Source: a marine gamma proteobacterium HTCC2089 (GTDB taxonomy: Bacteria; Pseudomonadota; Gammaproteobacteria; Pseudomonadales; Azotimanducaceae). Taken from it: 47,689 nucleotides of DNA. Position numbers and translations under genes: made by a program. Positions 1 through 8,793 of the stretch are shown piece after piece; the stretch's first letter is position 1; every line of letters starts with the position of its first letter. The notes below the pieces were generated by a model that was not told the origin of the DNA, made no database searches, and worked only from the letters and a program-made list of their open reading frames with translations. The stretch is from contig CAJJDH010000023.1 in NCBI GenBank assembly GCA_905182905.1, forward strand, positions 1-47,689, in the 5' to 3' direction.

Positions 1-806
1 GTGACCGTCACCCTCAAACCAATGTGGGTATTGCCGCAGATATTAGTGCTACTCAAGAAGGCTTTAGCCGTTTAGAACTTGATGCATTCTCCGCTGAGAG
101 TCAGCGCCGTGCAGGGTTGGCTATGCAAAGTGGTGCCTTCGCCAAGAGTCTTATTCCGGTTTACCGTCCTGATGGCACCTTGGCTTTAGATGACGAAGAA
201 TTTCCTCGCCCTCAGACTACTGCCGAGAGCTTAGCTAAGTTACAGCCAGTCTTCGGCAATTTCATGGACCTACCTTTTTATGATTCAGGTCTGACCTTCC
301 GCGAAATGGTCGCAAAACACTGGCCCGGGCTTGATGTAGAGCACGTACACCATGCTGGTAGCTCTTCGGGCGTAGTAGATGGCGCGGGTGCATTAGTACT
401 CGCTTCTCCCGAGTATGCCAAGGCGCATGGTCTAAAGCCACGCGCTAAGATTAAAGCTATGGCCAACATGGGTCACTCACCAGAACACATATTAAACGCG
501 CCAGTGGACGCAGCGAAGAAAGTGTTAGGCAAAGCGAATATGTCACTCAGTGATATCGATTTGTTTGAAGTCAACGAAGCCTTTGCTGTAGTCCCTGTTA
601 AGTTTATGCGCGATCTAGGTGTTGACCATAACAAGGTTAACGTCAACGGCGGCGCTATTGCGTTGGGTCACCCAATTGGTGCTACCGGTGCCATGTTGAT
701 TGGCACAGCATTAGATGAGCTTGAACGTAGCGATAAATCAACTGGTCTAGTGACCATGTGTGCGGCGGGTGGTATGGCGCCAGCGGTGATTATCGAACGT
801 ATGTAA
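1..806 (+). CDS. Thiolase (acetyl-CoA acyltransferase), 5'-truncated by the window edge
   Basis: The reading frame is open from base 3, so the N-terminus, including the acyl-accepting Cys, lies outside the window. What remains is the C-terminal two thirds of a thiolase. The GHPIGATG box and the C-terminal CAAGGMAPA segment carry the second catalytic Cys, and NEAFA carries a conserved active-site element. Thiolases cleave 3-ketoacyl-CoA with CoA in beta-oxidation, or condense acetyl-CoA in the reverse direction. The segment SAESQRRA is typical of FadA/FadI-type degradative thiolases, but the exact subfamily cannot be fixed from a partial protein. A hairpin terminator follows at 836-861. The next gene, a Baeyer-Villiger monooxygenase, has its own GTG start 125 bases on. 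Family is certain; substrate is not. Confidence 0.93.
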   Translation, partial: DRHPQTNVGIAADISATQEGFSRLELDAFSAESQRRAGLAMQSGAFAKSLIPVYRPDGTLALDDEEFPRPQTTAESLAKLQPVFGNFMDLPFYDSGLTFREMVAKHWPGLDVEHVHHAGSSSGVVDGAGALVLASPEYAKAHGLKPRAKIKAMANMGHSPEHILNAPVDAAKKVLGKANMSLSDIDLFEVNEAFAVVPVKFMRDLGVDHNKVNVNGGAIALGHPIGATGAMLIGTALDELERSDKSTGLVTMCAAGGMAPAVIIERM

Positions 807-835
807 TTTAGTAGGGCATTAGTTTCCTACACTGT

Positions 836-861
836 AAGGCGTCACTTGTGACGCCTTTTTT
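836..861 (+). terminator. Rho-independent terminator after the thiolase gene
   Basis: GGCGTCAC (838-845) pairs perfectly with GTGACGCC (848-855) and is followed directly by six T. It lies about 30 bases after the thiolase stop. Confidence 0.88.
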
Positions 862-930
862 GCATTCCACCTGCGGAGTTTGCTTCGCCTAGCTAGGTGG
901 CATATTTAGAGATTTGGGAGTTTAGTAATC

Positions 931-2739
931 GTGTCTAGTGAGAATTCGGCTTTGAATGATTTGGGTTTTGATCCTGATGCTTTGCGGGAGAAATATCGAC
1001 TCGAAAGAGATAAGCGTTTGCGTGTTGATGCAAATGAGCAGTATCAGCAAGTGACCGGAGATTTCTCCCATTATGTAGATGACCCATATGTTGAGACAGG
1101 GTTCACCAGAGCGCCGTTAGAAGATCAGATGGATGTCGTTGTCATTGGAGGTGGTTTTGGCGGCCTGTTGGCTGGTGCACGTCTTACCGAAGCCGGTGTT
1201 GGGAGCGTGCGAATCATCGAAAAGGGCGGCGACTTTGGTGGCACTTGGTACTGGAATAGATACCCGGGCGCTGCATGTGATGTTGAATCCTATGTGTACC
1301 TACCCCTGTGCGAAGAACTGAACTTCGTACCTAAAGAAAAATACACCCACGCGCCGGAAATCTTAGCTCACAGCAAAGCTATTGGTGAAAAATTTAATCT
1401 CTATGAAAATGCCTGCTTTCAAACAGAAGTAGAAGGGCTTGAATGGGATGAAAAGAGCAAACTTTGGACAGTAAAGACGAATAGAAATGATCGTATGCGA
1501 GCGCGCTATGTGGTTATGGCTAACGGCCCGTTAAACCGGCCTAAATTGCCAGGGATAGAAGGAATTAACGACTATAAAGGCCACACATTCCACACTAGTC
1601 GATGGGACTATAATTACACCGGTGGCAGTCCAGAAGGAAATTTGACCGGTCTAAAGGATAAAAGGGTCGGTGTTATCGGTACCGGCGCTACAGCTATCCA
1701 GTGTGTGCCTCATTTAGCGAAAGGCGCTCAAGAACTTTATGTTTTTCAGCGCACGCCATCATCGGTCGATGTCAGAGCAAACCGGCCGACTGACCCCGAG
1801 TGGGCGGAGAGTTTGCAGCCGGGTTGGCAGCAAGCGCGCATGGATAATTTTAACACGCTGGTTTCAGGCGGTTTCGCAGATGAAGACATGGTTAACGATG
1901 GCTGGACGGAAATTATTCGTAACTTAGGTTCGATGGTTAACTTTAAAGGTGGTGCGCGTCTTTCGCCTCAAGAGATAGGCGAGAAAATGGAACTGGCAGA
2001 TTTCCAGAAGATGGAGCAGGTCAGGGCGCGCGCAGAGGAACTGGTCAATGATCCCGCCACTGCTGAAGCGCTCAAACCTTATTATCGGCAGTTTTGTAAA
2101 CGACCATGTTTTAACGACGAATATCTAGAGGCGTTCAACCTTCCTGGCGTGCACTTGGTAGATACCCAAGGTCAAGGAATTGATCGAATTACCGAAAAAG
2201 GCATTGTCGCGAATGGTATCGAAGTGGAGTTAGATTGCATTGTTTTTGCAACCGGCTTTGAGGTGGGTACTGAGTATACTCGGCGATCTGGTTACGACCT
2301 CATTGGTCGCAATGGTCTAAGCCTTAAGGATAAGTGGAAAGACGGTATTGCTACATTGCACGGCTTGCAAACCCGCGGATTCCCAAACTGTTTTATTATC
2401 AGTAACGCGCAGTCTGGCTTTACAGTGAGCTTTCCACACGCAATGAATGAGCAAGCCAAACACATCGCCTACATTATGAATCGGTGTATTGAGGCTAATG
2501 CTGAGACTGTAGATGTTGCCGCCGAAGCTGAAGCCGCATGGGTGGAAGAAATTGTTAGTCTTTCTCGACTTAGTGAGAGCTTTCAAGCCAGTTGTACGCC
2601 GGGATATTACAACAATGAAGGTAAGCCAAATCCGAAGAGTATTCAAAACGGCTCCTATGGTGCCGGCCCGGTTAAGTTCTTCAAAGTGCTGGATGCTTGG
2701 CGTGAAGAAGGCACTATGCAGGGGCTGGAGCTTAAGTAG
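931..2739 (+). CDS. Baeyer-Villiger monooxygenase, long N-terminal-extension type
   Basis: This class B flavoprotein monooxygenase uses FAD, NADPH and O2 to insert oxygen beside a ketone, giving an ester or lactone. Residues 73-78 (GGGFGG) are the FAD Rossmann motif. The Baeyer-Villiger fingerprint Y-x-G-x3-H-x3-W-D is at about 215-226, and a second GTGATA motif for NADPH is at about 250. At 602 residues it is about 60 longer than cyclohexanone monooxygenase. The N-terminal ALREKYRLERDKRLR segment resembles the extension of cyclopentadecanone/steroid-active enzymes, so a bulky ketone substrate is likely but inferred. It starts at GTG 931, with GGGAG (916-920) upstream. The gene stands alone between a terminator and a convergent DUF1295 gene. 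Confidence 0.93.
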   Translation: MSSENSALNDLGFDPDALREKYRLERDKRLRVDANEQYQQVTGDFSHYVDDPYVETGFTRAPLEDQMDVVVIGGGFGGLLAGARLTEAGVGSVRIIEKGGDFGGTWYWNRYPGAACDVESYVYLPLCEELNFVPKEKYTHAPEILAHSKAIGEKFNLYENACFQTEVEGLEWDEKSKLWTVKTNRNDRMRARYVVMANGPLNRPKLPGIEGINDYKGHTFHTSRWDYNYTGGSPEGNLTGLKDKRVGVIGTGATAIQCVPHLAKGAQELYVFQRTPSSVDVRANRPTDPEWAESLQPGWQQARMDNFNTLVSGGFADEDMVNDGWTEIIRNLGSMVNFKGGARLSPQEIGEKMELADFQKMEQVRARAEELVNDPATAEALKPYYRQFCKRPCFNDEYLEAFNLPGVHLVDTQGQGIDRITEKGIVANGIEVELDCIVFATGFEVGTEYTRRSGYDLIGRNGLSLKDKWKDGIATLHGLQTRGFPNCFIISNAQSGFTVSFPHAMNEQAKHIAYIMNRCIEANAETVDVAAEAEAAWVEEIVSLSRLSESFQASCTPGYYNNEGKPNPKSIQNGSYGAGPVKFFKVLDAWREEGTMQGLELK

Positions 2740-2817
2740 TTAAAATATGCAGTGCTGAGTGAATGGTGCTTGCTGAGCACTTGCCTCACTGGGTACTTAC
2801 ACAGTGCTGTGTGCTGC

Positions 2818-3708
2818 TTATCGTTTGAACCTAGGTATTAGGCTGGGCACCTGGGCATGATACTGCGCATATTTGGCTTTATTTGCTAGCTGGCGTTTGT
2901 CAATCATGGGAATACTTATGCCTAGGAATAGGGCGACCATTGCTAGGAATCCCACCCAGCTTAGATGCGAGCCTGACCCAATATAACCGGCTATTGCCAA
3001 TGCTAACCAAAAGCCTATTTCGCCCAAGTAGTTCGGGTGTCGGCACCAATTCCACACGTCGTAGTCGAGAACTTTTTTTGAGTTATCTGAATTTTGTCGG
3101 AATGCGCTGAGTACATTGTCCGCTCGAAACTCTAACCAAACCGCTAAAAACCCTAAGCAAAGCCAAATCAGATCCATATTTCTGAGTGGGGTGCCTAATT
3201 CGCCAGAGGTTGCAGCACTACTTATCAATAGCCAGATGGGTAAGCAGCCGACAAAAACTAAAACCGTTGGGAACATTTGGATGCCCAGAAAGTCGACCAA
3301 AGGAAAGAATATTCCAGTTTTAGCTTTTAGATCTACGTAACGCCAATCTACATGGGTTAGTCCTTGCCACCCTCTGGCCCAATTGTGTGTGAGTCTCATC
3401 GACCATAAAGAGGTGAGCAGTAAAACTAGCCCAAGCCTTAAATCAAATACCTCGTAGCTGAACAACCAAAATATCATTAGGAGCGGAGGCGCCACAGACC
3501 AGTAGGGGTCATAGAAACTTGAATTACTGAAGGCGCAGGAGAATAGAAAAATGATAATTGTTGCTACTACATCCGCCAAAGCCGCCTGCAGTAGTGGGTT
3601 TTCTATGGGCGCATAGTAGATGGCAAAGACTGCCGCGCCCAATGCGCAAAGATAGGCAGTGATGACCCAATAAAACTGGCTTGCAGAACTACTGTTGGTT
3701 GTTTGCAT
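2818..3708 (-). CDS. DUF1295 / steroid 5-alpha-reductase-like integral membrane protein
   Basis: The 296-residue protein is strongly hydrophobic, with about seven to eight likely membrane spans. Its C-terminal part carries NWCRHPNYLGEIGFW, the signature of the DUF1295 and isoprenylcysteine methyltransferase/steroid 5-alpha-reductase superfamily. Characterised relatives reduce a double bond in steroids or related lipids with NADPH, but bacterial DUF1295 proteins are mostly uncharacterised. It is convergent with the Baeyer-Villiger gene, 78 bases away, so the two are not co-transcribed. The pairing with a long-type BVMO hints at sterol or terpenoid metabolism, which is inference. The start is ATG 3708. 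Upstream are 297 gene-free bases containing the palindrome at 3936-3955. Confidence 0.85.
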   Translation of the reverse strand: MQTTNSSSASQFYWVITAYLCALGAAVFAIYYAPIENPLLQAALADVVATIIIFLFSCAFSNSSFYDPYWSVAPPLLMIFWLFSYEVFDLRLGLVLLLTSLWSMRLTHNWARGWQGLTHVDWRYVDLKAKTGIFFPLVDFLGIQMFPTVLVFVGCLPIWLLISSAATSGELGTPLRNMDLIWLCLGFLAVWLEFRADNVLSAFRQNSDNSKKVLDYDVWNWCRHPNYLGEIGFWLALAIAGYIGSGSHLSWVGFLAMVALFLGISIPMIDKRQLANKAKYAQYHAQVPSLIPRFKR

Positions 3709-3935
3709 AAGTCTTAACTTAGTCGGCTGTGATTTAGAACGCTATTGCCATGGAGTTTAGGTTCGCCACGCAAACCGCGATTTGTTTATTGAGTAGTCTG
3801 CCCAAAAAATTAATTTACAGGGTTATAGCTGGATGTTGCAAATGCATTGCCAACACCCACGAGGTCCATGCTGCCATATGTCTGATTTTGCTTGGATGCC
3901 ACTTGATGGGGCGCCACTTTATCCTATCTTTTTTC

Positions 3936-3955
3936 TAGGATTCCTAGGAATCCTA
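3936..3955. promoter_or_regulatory. Perfect 20-bp palindrome upstream of the LCAT-type lipase
   Basis: TAGGATTCCTAGGAATCCTA is identical to its reverse complement over all 20 bases. It ends 50 bases before the lipase ATG (4006) and lies 228 bases from the divergent DUF1295 start (3708). Perfect dyads of this size are typical of dimeric repressor operators such as TetR-type sites. It has no loop and no T-run, so it is not a terminator. Apart from this I see nothing in the 3709-4005 gap. Confidence 0.6.
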
Positions 3956-4005
3956 TGCCTTGGGGCCAGAGAGCGACCACCTAAGGCTAAACTAGAGGTT
4001 TACAG

Positions 4006-5460
4006 ATGGTTGTTTTTCATAACAAAGCCTACTGCGTGTTGGTGCTCTGCTTATTCTCGTTCTCGCTGAGTGGCTGCCGGGTGTTAACGCCAAATTTTGC
4101 CGCGCTCTATTTAGATGGGCCAGATCAACTTGAGCGCGAACTAGTGCATCCGCCAGCGATTATTATTCCTGGCTTGCTGGGTAGTCGTCTTGTCGATACG
4201 AAAACTGGTAAGGAGGTATGGCCCGGCTCTTTATTTGATGTTGCCTTGGGTCGCTATAGAGACTTAGTAGTGGACCTAGACGCGAAGTCTGGAGATAACG
4301 CAACGCTAGTTTCTGCAGGTATCGCCGAGAGCAAGTTGGGTGTGGACTTCTACGGCGAATTGCTGCGAGTTCTTGTGCAATATGCTGGGTATGAGAGGGC
4401 AGCCTTGGGTGGGGGTCGCCCACGCCCTGGTCAGCGGCGGCTGTACGTTTTTGACTATGATTGGCGACAGGATAATGTCCAAACGGTCAGGAAGCTACAC
4501 GATTTCATTCTCGCTATTCGTGCAGATTATGCGGACCCTACACTGAAGGTCGACGTGATTGCTCATAGTATGGGTGGGTTGATGGCTCGCTATTATTTGC
4601 GCTTTGGTAACGCAGATGTGTTGCAAGACAATGACCTGAAAGTAACTTGGGCTGGGGCGGGAGCCATCAATAAAATGATTTTGCTCGGTGCTCCTAACTT
4701 AGGTTCAGTGTCTGCTATAGAGGGGTTTATTCGTGGTCAAACGGTAGGTTTGAGACGAATTCCAGAAGAAGTAGTGGCCAGCATGCCGAGTACCTATCAA
4801 TTATTCCCGCACCGTATAGTCGACTGGCTATACGATACCTCGGGCCAGCGGCTAGATATCGATCAGTTCGATACGTCGATCTGGCGAGAGTTTGGCTGGA
4901 ATATTTTTTCTGCCAAGGTGCGTCGCAGGGCGATTGAGGAGAAAGGATTGGACTACTATCGAAAATTGACCACTTACTTTGAACGCAGTGCGGAGCGAGC
5001 TCGAAGGTTCAGTTGGGCTTTAACGGTTTGCCCTAACTTTGATGAAAATAGTGGTGGCTGCTCCGAGGTCGTTGAACCACCGGTTAAATTGGTGGTCTTT
5101 GGCGGCAACTGCGCAGCTACTCCCTCTCGTTGGGTGGTGGAGGTCGATGGCGTTGGGCGGCGGATCGTGAGGTTCAATCCCAAACAAATTCGCTCTAAGG
5201 TAGAAGGTATAGATTATGCCGACTTAATGTTTGATCCAGGGGACGGTACCGTTACTAAACCCTCATTGTTGGCACGCGATGCACTTTCTCCGCACACGCC
5301 AAGACATAAATATTCCTACTTTCCTTTGGCATATAGTTTTTTACTTTGTGCCAAGCACTCCGCGCTTACCGGCAACCGGCATTTTCAAGCCAACTTGCTT
5401 GATGTATTACTCACTAGGGCGCGACCTTGGGAGTTACATAAAGACCATGTATTGAGGTAA
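4006..5460 (+). CDS. LCAT-family lipase/acyltransferase lipoprotein
   Basis: This is a lecithin:cholesterol acyltransferase-like alpha/beta hydrolase that probably hydrolyses or transfers acyl chains of lipids at the cell envelope. A short hydrophobic leader ends in the lipobox LSGC at about residues 21-24, so it is predicted to be lipid-anchored. PAIIIPGLLGSRL is the oxyanion-hole region typical of LCAT and phospholipase members. AHSMGG carries the nucleophile Ser near residue 188. A later DGTV segment supplies the acid and a late H completes the triad. AGAGG (3993-3997) precedes the ATG. The gene lies 70 bases before the amidohydrolase and may be co-transcribed with it. A perfect palindrome at 3936-3955 is a plausible operator. 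Confidence 0.88.
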   Translation: MVVFHNKAYCVLVLCLFSFSLSGCRVLTPNFAALYLDGPDQLERELVHPPAIIIPGLLGSRLVDTKTGKEVWPGSLFDVALGRYRDLVVDLDAKSGDNATLVSAGIAESKLGVDFYGELLRVLVQYAGYERAALGGGRPRPGQRRLYVFDYDWRQDNVQTVRKLHDFILAIRADYADPTLKVDVIAHSMGGLMARYYLRFGNADVLQDNDLKVTWAGAGAINKMILLGAPNLGSVSAIEGFIRGQTVGLRRIPEEVVASMPSTYQLFPHRIVDWLYDTSGQRLDIDQFDTSIWREFGWNIFSAKVRRRAIEEKGLDYYRKLTTYFERSAERARRFSWALTVCPNFDENSGGCSEVVEPPVKLVVFGGNCAATPSRWVVEVDGVGRRIVRFNPKQIRSKVEGIDYADLMFDPGDGTVTKPSLLARDALSPHTPRHKYSYFPLAYSFLLCAKHSALTGNRHFQANLLDVLLTRARPWELHKDHVLR

Positions 5461-5530
5461 GTTAATCCCTTTGGCGTTAGTTCTGGGCGAGAGAGCCTTT
5501 TACACAAAACCATGTTCCAACGATTAGAGA

Positions 5531-7288
5531 ATGTCTATGCTTGCCAATTTCCACCGTCACCTTGTGCCACTCGCCTCCACCGTATTGTTAGGGTTTGTTT
5601 TAGGCGCCTGCGATACTGCTATCAAATCTCAGCCTGAGATTTATGCGGACATGGTATTGCACAACGGCATTGTTGCTAGCGTTGATGAAACAATTGGTAA
5701 TGTGCAAGGGATAGCAATTTCAGGCCATGAAATTATTGCCCTAGGCACCAATGAAGAGATGAATGCATACATCAATGCTGACACTCAGGTTATTGACCTA
5801 GCCGGTCGTTTCGCCATGCCTGGATTTATAGAAGGGCATGGTCATTTTATGAGTCTAGGGCGCTCTAAACAGATTCTTGATTTGACGGACATTACGAATT
5901 GGCAACAAGCCGTGAGTCGTGTCGCTGCGGCAGTAGATGGCGCAGAGCCGGGCGAATGGATTTTTGGTCGCGGTTGGCACCAAGATAAATGGAATCGTAT
6001 TCCTGAAGATGCTGTGGAAGGAGTACCACTGAATCGAAGCCTGAATCTTATTTCACCAAATAATCCAGTCTTATTGGGCCACGCTAGTGGTCACGCAGCA
6101 TTTGCAAATGATGCAGCTTTGCAGGCGGCGGGTATTGATAAAGATACCGCTGATCCGGAGGGCGGTACAATTTTGCGCGACGTAGATGGTCGTGCTACCG
6201 GTTTACTGCGTGAAACAGCCCAGCGTTTAGTGGCTAAGGCTGGCCTTGATTACGAGTCCCAGCGCAGTGCTGAAGAGCAAGAAAGGCTAAAGCGCGAGCA
6301 GGTATTCTTGGCCAGCGCCGAAGCCCTTGCTAATGGTGTAACTTCTTTTCAGGACGCAGGTGCTGATTTTGCGACTATAGATTTTTTCAAACAGCTGGAA
6401 AATGAGGGCGCGCTGTCTATACGCCTGTATGTGATGGTGCGTGGCGAGGACAATGCACAGATGGACGAGTTGCTTGGCGCATATTTGATGCCCATCGAGG
6501 GAAATGATTTTCTCACCGTGCGATCTATTAAGCGTCAGCTTGATGGTGCTTTAGGCGCTCATGGTGCATGGCTGTTAGAGCCTTATATAGATTTGCCCAG
6601 TACATCGGGTTTGGTTTTGGAGACGGTTGAAGATATTCAAGAAACCGCTAGGTTAGCCGTTAAGTATGGTTTTCAGGTCAATACTCACGCCATCGGCGAT
6701 CGGGCTAACCGTGAAACCCTAAATCTTTATCAACGTGCTTTTAGTGACCTTGAGAATGAAGATGCGGACTTACGTTGGCGTGTGGAGCATGCTCAACATA
6801 TTGATCCAACAGATGTGCCGCGCTTTGCCCAGCTGGGAGTTATTGCCTCAATTCAAGGGGTACATTGCATCTCCGATGGTCCATGGGTGCCTTCACGGTT
6901 AGGCGAAGAGCGAACGCGGTTAACCTCCTATCCTTGGCGCGATCTGATTGACACTGGTGCAGTTGTTACAAATGGTACAGATGTGCCAGTTGAGGCCATA
7001 AATCCTATAGCCTCTTTTTATGCTTCTGTTTCTAGAATGACCAATAGTGGTGAAAAGTTTCATCCCGACCAAGCAATGACTAGGGAAGAAGCTCTTGCCA
7101 GCTACACAATAAATAATGCTTATGCGGCTTTTGAGGAAGCTTATAAGGGTTCGCTGGTACCGGGTAAGTTGGCAGATATTGTCGTGCTTTCGCAAAATAT
7201 TCTTACCGTTGAAGAGTCTCGTATTCTTGAAACCGAAGTAGATATGACGATTGTTGCCGGACAGGTGCGTTACGAACGGGAAGATTGA
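5531..7288 (+). CDS. Amidohydrolase 3 family (YtcJ-like) lipoprotein
   Basis: This metal-dependent hydrolase of the amidohydrolase superfamily has a lipoprotein leader (lipobox LGAC at about 24-27). Metal-binding signatures appear in order: EGHGHF (HxH) near residue 98, FQVNTHAIGD, RVEHAQHI, and NGTDVPVE near the end. The 585-residue length and the N-terminal hydantoinase-like beta sandwich (DMVLHNGIVASVD) fit YtcJ-type enzymes. Substrates for these exported versions are generally unknown; hydrolysis of amides or imides is likely. The start is ATG 5531, with an alternative ATG two codons later; the ribosome site is weak. It follows the LCAT-type lipase with only a 70-base gap and no terminator. 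Confidence 0.88.
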   Translation: MSMLANFHRHLVPLASTVLLGFVLGACDTAIKSQPEIYADMVLHNGIVASVDETIGNVQGIAISGHEIIALGTNEEMNAYINADTQVIDLAGRFAMPGFIEGHGHFMSLGRSKQILDLTDITNWQQAVSRVAAAVDGAEPGEWIFGRGWHQDKWNRIPEDAVEGVPLNRSLNLISPNNPVLLGHASGHAAFANDAALQAAGIDKDTADPEGGTILRDVDGRATGLLRETAQRLVAKAGLDYESQRSAEEQERLKREQVFLASAEALANGVTSFQDAGADFATIDFFKQLENEGALSIRLYVMVRGEDNAQMDELLGAYLMPIEGNDFLTVRSIKRQLDGALGAHGAWLLEPYIDLPSTSGLVLETVEDIQETARLAVKYGFQVNTHAIGDRANRETLNLYQRAFSDLENEDADLRWRVEHAQHIDPTDVPRFAQLGVIASIQGVHCISDGPWVPSRLGEERTRLTSYPWRDLIDTGAVVTNGTDVPVEAINPIASFYASVSRMTNSGEKFHPDQAMTREEALASYTINNAYAAFEEAYKGSLVPGKLADIVVLSQNILTVEESRILETEVDMTIVAGQVRYERED

Positions 7289-7433
7289 GAGCGTTTAGGT
7301 TCGTGCCTTAGTTTTGCGGTGACCTGAAAATCTGCTGCTGGGGCCGTTGGCCTTCGTGCTGATTTACTCAGATTCTTTCCTGAGAAAGCACTTTGTGAAA
7401 GACTGTTTAATTAATTCATAGAAGGGAAGTTCA

Positions 7434-7997
7434 ATGCCTCAGCCCACAGCCTTAGATCTGCCTATGGTCGACCCGTTACCAGAAGCCACTCAGAAGTACT
7501 TCGATATATGTAATGACAAATTAGGCATGGTGCCCAATGTGCTGCAAGCCTATGCCTTTGATGTGGATAAGCTCAATGCGTTTACCAGTTTCTACAATGA
7601 CTTGATGTTAGCTAGTAGCGGTTTAACTAAGTTAGAGCGTGAGATGATTGCGGTAGTCGTCTCGTCTATCAACCGTTGTTTTTATTGCCTAACCGCTCAT
7701 GGTGCCGCCGTTAGAGAGCTTTCGGGCGACGCTAAGTTAGGCGAAATGATGGTAATGAATTATCGAGTAGCTGATCTCGATACGCGCACGCGAGCTATGT
7801 TGGATTTCGCCGCGCAAGTTACCGTTGAGAGCTACACGATTGAAGAAGCGGATCGGCAAGCCCTACGCGATGTAGGTTTTAGTGATCGAGATATCTGGGA
7901 TATTGCTAACGTAGCTGCTTTTTTTAATATGACAAACCGTGTAGCCAGCGCCACTGATATGCGACCTAATGATGAATATCACGAGCAACATCGTTAG
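7434..7997 (+). CDS. Carboxymuconolactone decarboxylase-family / AhpD-like peroxidase-related protein
   Basis: The 187-residue all-helical protein carries the CxxC-xxxH redox motif in NRCFYCLTAHG (about residues 82-92), as in AhpD. The LEREMIAVVVSSINRC context matches the uncharacterised peroxidase-related branch of the family. AhpD-type proteins use the cysteine pair to reduce peroxides or regenerate a peroxiredoxin. The physiological partner is not visible here. A strong ribosome site, GAAGGGAAG (7422-7430), precedes ATG 7434. A 145-base gap separates it from the amidohydrolase. A second family member lies at 21793 beside a TonB receptor. Confidence 0.9.
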   Translation: MPQPTALDLPMVDPLPEATQKYFDICNDKLGMVPNVLQAYAFDVDKLNAFTSFYNDLMLASSGLTKLEREMIAVVVSSINRCFYCLTAHGAAVRELSGDAKLGEMMVMNYRVADLDTRTRAMLDFAAQVTVESYTIEEADRQALRDVGFSDRDIWDIANVAAFFNMTNRVASATDMRPNDEYHEQHR

Positions 7998-8053
7998 AAG
8001 AACCAAACTTGGCTTCTATTTAGCGTCTATTTAGCTTCTATAAAGTGCGCCTT

Positions 8054-8590
8054 TTAAGATACTAAATGCCGGCCGGTAAATGCTAGATCTGCATAGTTTT
8101 TCTCGGCAATGTTTCGATCAACAGCTTGCCCTGTAACTGCTTGTTCTAGCAAATCCAAATAGCGATGCCAGCCTGCAAGTACGGCTATGGCAACTTCCAG
8201 TTTGGTTAACCCGTTGCTAAACACTAGCGTGTCACTAAAGTGCAGGTGGCAGCCATTAGGTGTCGCTTCAAGCTGAAAGATAATAGTGCCCAATTGCAGT
8301 AGGTTAGGTTCTTGTAGTGCTTCAATGTGACCTTGAATGTGCGCTGGCCCAGAGCACTCTTCTGCAAACCATAACTCATACTTAGCGCCTAGTTGCGGAG
8401 TAAAGCGGAACCCCGGAGACCATCTGTTTAGCTCTGCTTTGTCGGTTATAGTCTTCCACAGGTGTTCTATGCCGGTACTGAAGGTTCGGTCAAAATGCAC
8501 AGCAATATTGCCGTTAACCGCGCTTTGTAGCCATCCAACCCGACCCCCTTCCTCACAGCTGTCTTTATGTTCTTGTGTGATCAATTGCAT
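8054..8590 (-). CDS. SRPBCC (START-like, polyketide cyclase/AHSA1-type) protein
   Basis: The sequence from about residue 26 on (NGNIAVHFDRTFSTGIEHLWKT) has the opening strand and helix of the SRPBCC hydrophobic-cavity fold. HLHFSDTLVF and a C-terminal amphipathic helix (HRYLDLLEQAV) complete it, as in AHSA1-like proteins. Such proteins bind hydrophobic ligands or act as small hydrolases or cyclases; no specific role can be read. The start is uncertain. ATG 8590 has CGGGGA directly upstream, which is too close for a normal ribosome site. An in-frame TTG at 8635 would add 15 residues. It is convergent with the preceding AhpD-like gene; 158 bases of unremarkable sequence separate it from the methyltransferase. 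Confidence 0.75.
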   Translation of the reverse strand: MQLITQEHKDSCEEGGRVGWLQSAVNGNIAVHFDRTFSTGIEHLWKTITDKAELNRWSPGFRFTPQLGAKYELWFAEECSGPAHIQGHIEALQEPNLLQLGTIIFQLEATPNGCHLHFSDTLVFSNGLTKLEVAIAVLAGWHRYLDLLEQAVTGQAVDRNIAEKNYADLAFTGRHLVS

Positions 8591-8793
8591 TCCCCGAAAA
8601 AGCGATAACAGTAGTTCGCCGTTAACTGTTAACAAGAAGATATCAATCTAAAGGGATCTATCTGCTCTATTCCTAGATTGAGCGACCACTGGCAGTTTTC
8701 GCGGTTTACTCGGTAGTCCTTTGAATAGCTGCTTTATCTCCCAATATCAATTCAGGGGCAGCGAACGCTAGCCATTTTTGTTGCGTCTGATTG

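Noticed and set aside
2740-2817. Repeated AGTGCT words between convergent genes
   Set aside because: Stems are only five pairs and the units are irregular; there is no convincing terminator or repeat family.
3750-4069. Two overlapping plus-strand frames upstream of the LCAT-type lipase
   Set aside because: They cross the 20-bp palindrome and the lipase leader, lack ribosome sites and show no protein motif.
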